Under the pieces are notes generated by a model. The model was not told the origin of the DNA. It ran no database searches and saw only the letters and a list, made by a program, of their open reading frames with translations. 64,000 bases of DNA from Aestuariivirga sp. (lineage in GTDB: Bacteria > Pseudomonadota > Alphaproteobacteria > Rhizobiales > Aestuariivirgaceae): assembly GCA_030680855.1 (NCBI GenBank), contig JAUXUN010000069.1:1-64000 (forward strand), read 5' to 3'. The position numbers and the translations under genes are program-made. Shown piece after piece: positions 62,961 through 64,000 of the stretch. How positions within the stretch are numbered: the first letter of the stretch is position 1; each line of letters opens with the position of its first letter.

Positions 62961-64000
62961 TGAGGCGCGCTCCTTCCCGGTCAATAAAGTGTGGCGAGAC
63001 GATGCGAGCTTTCATTTGCTCGTTCTTCAGGGGGAAGGCGCAGATGATGTCTTCGCCCTCGTGCTTCAGCCCGCCCTGATAGAGGCCGAGGGCGATGAAC
63101 TTGTTCAGTTCGGTGGACCAGGTGACTGACGTGATGTAGCCGCGGCCGTGGCCCTTGATTTCATCGCTGGCTGAAAACAGGATGGAGCCACCGCGCAGTT
63201 TCTTGCCCTCTTCCATCAATTCGATACCGACAAGGCTCCAGCGTTCGGGCGCCTGCAGGTTTTCGCGCAGGCGCAGTTCCTTGCCGATGTAGGCTTTCTC
63301 CTTGCCTGCCATTTTGCCGAGGCCGAGGTCATCCAGGGTGTTGCGATGGTCAAGCTCAAGGCCCGCCACATGGCCCTTCTCGATGCGCAGGGATGCCAGC
63401 GCTTCCAGGCCATAGGGCTTGATGCCGAGGGGTGCCGCCACATTCAGGAAGTGTTCCCACAGGGCGTGGGCATGGTCGGCGGGGCAATGGACCTCATAGG
63501 CGAGCTCGCCGGAAAACGAGAGGCGCAGCAGGCGGATGGGCACGCCGTCGAAATTCACTTCAAGGCAGCCCATGTAGGGAAGATTTCCGGTGGAGACATC
63601 GGCAGCGGGGAAAGCCAGTTGCAGGGCTTCGCGCGATTTCGGACCGGATACTGCCATCCCTGCCCATTCATCGGTGAGCGAGGTGACGTGAACCTTCAAA
63701 TCGGTCCAATGGACCTGCAGCAGGTATTCGAGCCAGGACATGACTTCGCCGGCCTGTGCCGTGGTGGTGGTCAGATAAAACTGCGTATCGGAAATGCGCG
63801 TGGTCGTGCCATCGTCAAGCACCACGCCATCATCATTCAACATCACGCCGTAGCGCGCTTTCCCCACGGGCAATTTGGCAAAGCCGTTGACGTAAACGCG
63901 GTTGAGGAATTCCGCCGCGTCTGGCCCCTGCACGTCGATCTTGCCGAGGGTTGACACATCGGCGAGGCCTACGCCTTTTCGCACCAGTTCCATTTCCCTG
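62953..64000 (-). CDS. soxA: sarcosine oxidase alpha subunit, C-terminal part (5' end outside window)
   Basis: Open through the right edge; about 349 residues are visible. GVGLADVSTLGKIDVQGPDA and AEFLNRVYVNGFAKLPVGKA open the GcvT-like domain, and AVSGPKSREALQLAFPAADV, GLEALASLRIEKGHVAGLEL and DHRNTLDDLGLGKM follow. The FAD/NAD domains of SoxA and subunits B and D should lie to the right. The enzyme oxidatively demethylates sarcosine and passes the methyl to tetrahydrofolate. Confidence 0.93.
   Translation of the reverse strand, partial: REMELVRKGVGLADVSTLGKIDVQGPDAAEFLNRVYVNGFAKLPVGKARYGVMLNDDGVVLDDGTTTRISDTQFYLTTTTAQAGEVMSWLEYLLQVHWTDLKVHVTSLTDEWAGMAVSGPKSREALQLAFPAADVSTGNLPYMGCLEVNFDGVPIRLLRLSFSGELAYEVHCPADHAHALWEHFLNVAAPLGIKPYGLEALASLRIEKGHVAGLELDHRNTLDDLGLGKMAGKEKAYIGKELRLRENLQAPERWSLVGIELMEEGKKLRGGSILFSASDEIKGHGRGYITSVTWSTELNKFIALGLYQGGLKHEGEDIICAFPLKNEQMKARIVSPHFIDREGARLNA

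Noticed and set aside
1-64000. CRISPR array, rRNA or tRNA genes, prophage or integrase
   Set aside because: No regular spacer-repeat pattern, no cloverleaf or rRNA segments recognised, and no phage or recombinase genes among the translated frames.

Overview
The window looks like chromosomal DNA of an alphaproteobacterium, most likely Hyphomicrobiales (Rhizobiales). The reasons are high GC by eye, DUF2093 and DUF3035 family proteins, a class II DAHP synthase, citramalate synthase, and three kinds of dispersed palindromic repeat typical of that order. Genus cannot be fixed from the sequence. No tRNA, rRNA, CRISPR array, transposase or prophage gene was seen.

Region 1 (1-27.9 kb) is housekeeping: rarD-type permease, cimA, a DUF559 nuclease embedded in repeats, cysS, an EamA permease, a DUF6600-type secreted protein, aroG (class II), DUF2093, xseA, purD, a patatin, tadA, rluB-rsmD, mutL, an M16 peptidase pair, a DUF3035 lipoprotein, lspA-ileS, a DUF1989 protein, and gor-rpiA-gabD then gph.

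Region 2 (27.9-43.1 kb) is the highlight: a bacterial microcompartment (BMC) catabolic locus made of two convergent operons. The plus-strand operon encodes a class III PLP enzyme, a CoA-acylating aldehyde dehydrogenase, two paralogous tandem-BMC shell proteins, a small BMC-associated protein, a pentamer (BMC-P), a hexamer (BMC-H) and an APH-fold kinase. A DeoR-family regulator is divergent from it. The minus-strand operon encodes a B12-dependent diol-dehydratase-type enzyme (large and medium subunits fused, plus a small subunit), a cysteine hydrolase, a complete polyamine-type ABC importer and an SDR dehydrogenase. The plus operon resembles the RMM (Rhodococcus/Mycobacterium amino-alcohol) BMC type. 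The dehydratase carries two changes in its substrate pocket (Ser to Asp, Gln to Ala) that suggest a cationic substrate. I infer that amino-alcohols or amino-diols are imported and converted to aldehydes by one or two routes, and that the aldehydes are captured as acyl-CoA inside a protein shell.

Region 3 (43.3-56.6 kb) is mixed: an SMP-30 lactonase-like protein, an undecaprenyl-phosphate sugar transferase broken by an in-frame amber codon, a small Gly-rich membrane protein, ypfJ, a PanE-like reductase with an acyl-CoA ligase, nadE-gltX, a 259-bp insertion bounded by 16-bp direct repeats just after gltX, two glutathione transferases, DUF924, a PhnD-like protein and a desaturase-like membrane enzyme.

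Region 4 (56.7-64 kb) holds HU, a dimethylglycine/sarcosine dehydrogenase-like flavoprotein, an AT-richer pair (TPR-glycosyltransferase and DUF6165), a deleted and frameshifted 2OG-Fe(II) oxygenase pseudogene, and the end of a sarcosine oxidase operon (soxG and the C-terminal part of soxA, which runs off the window).
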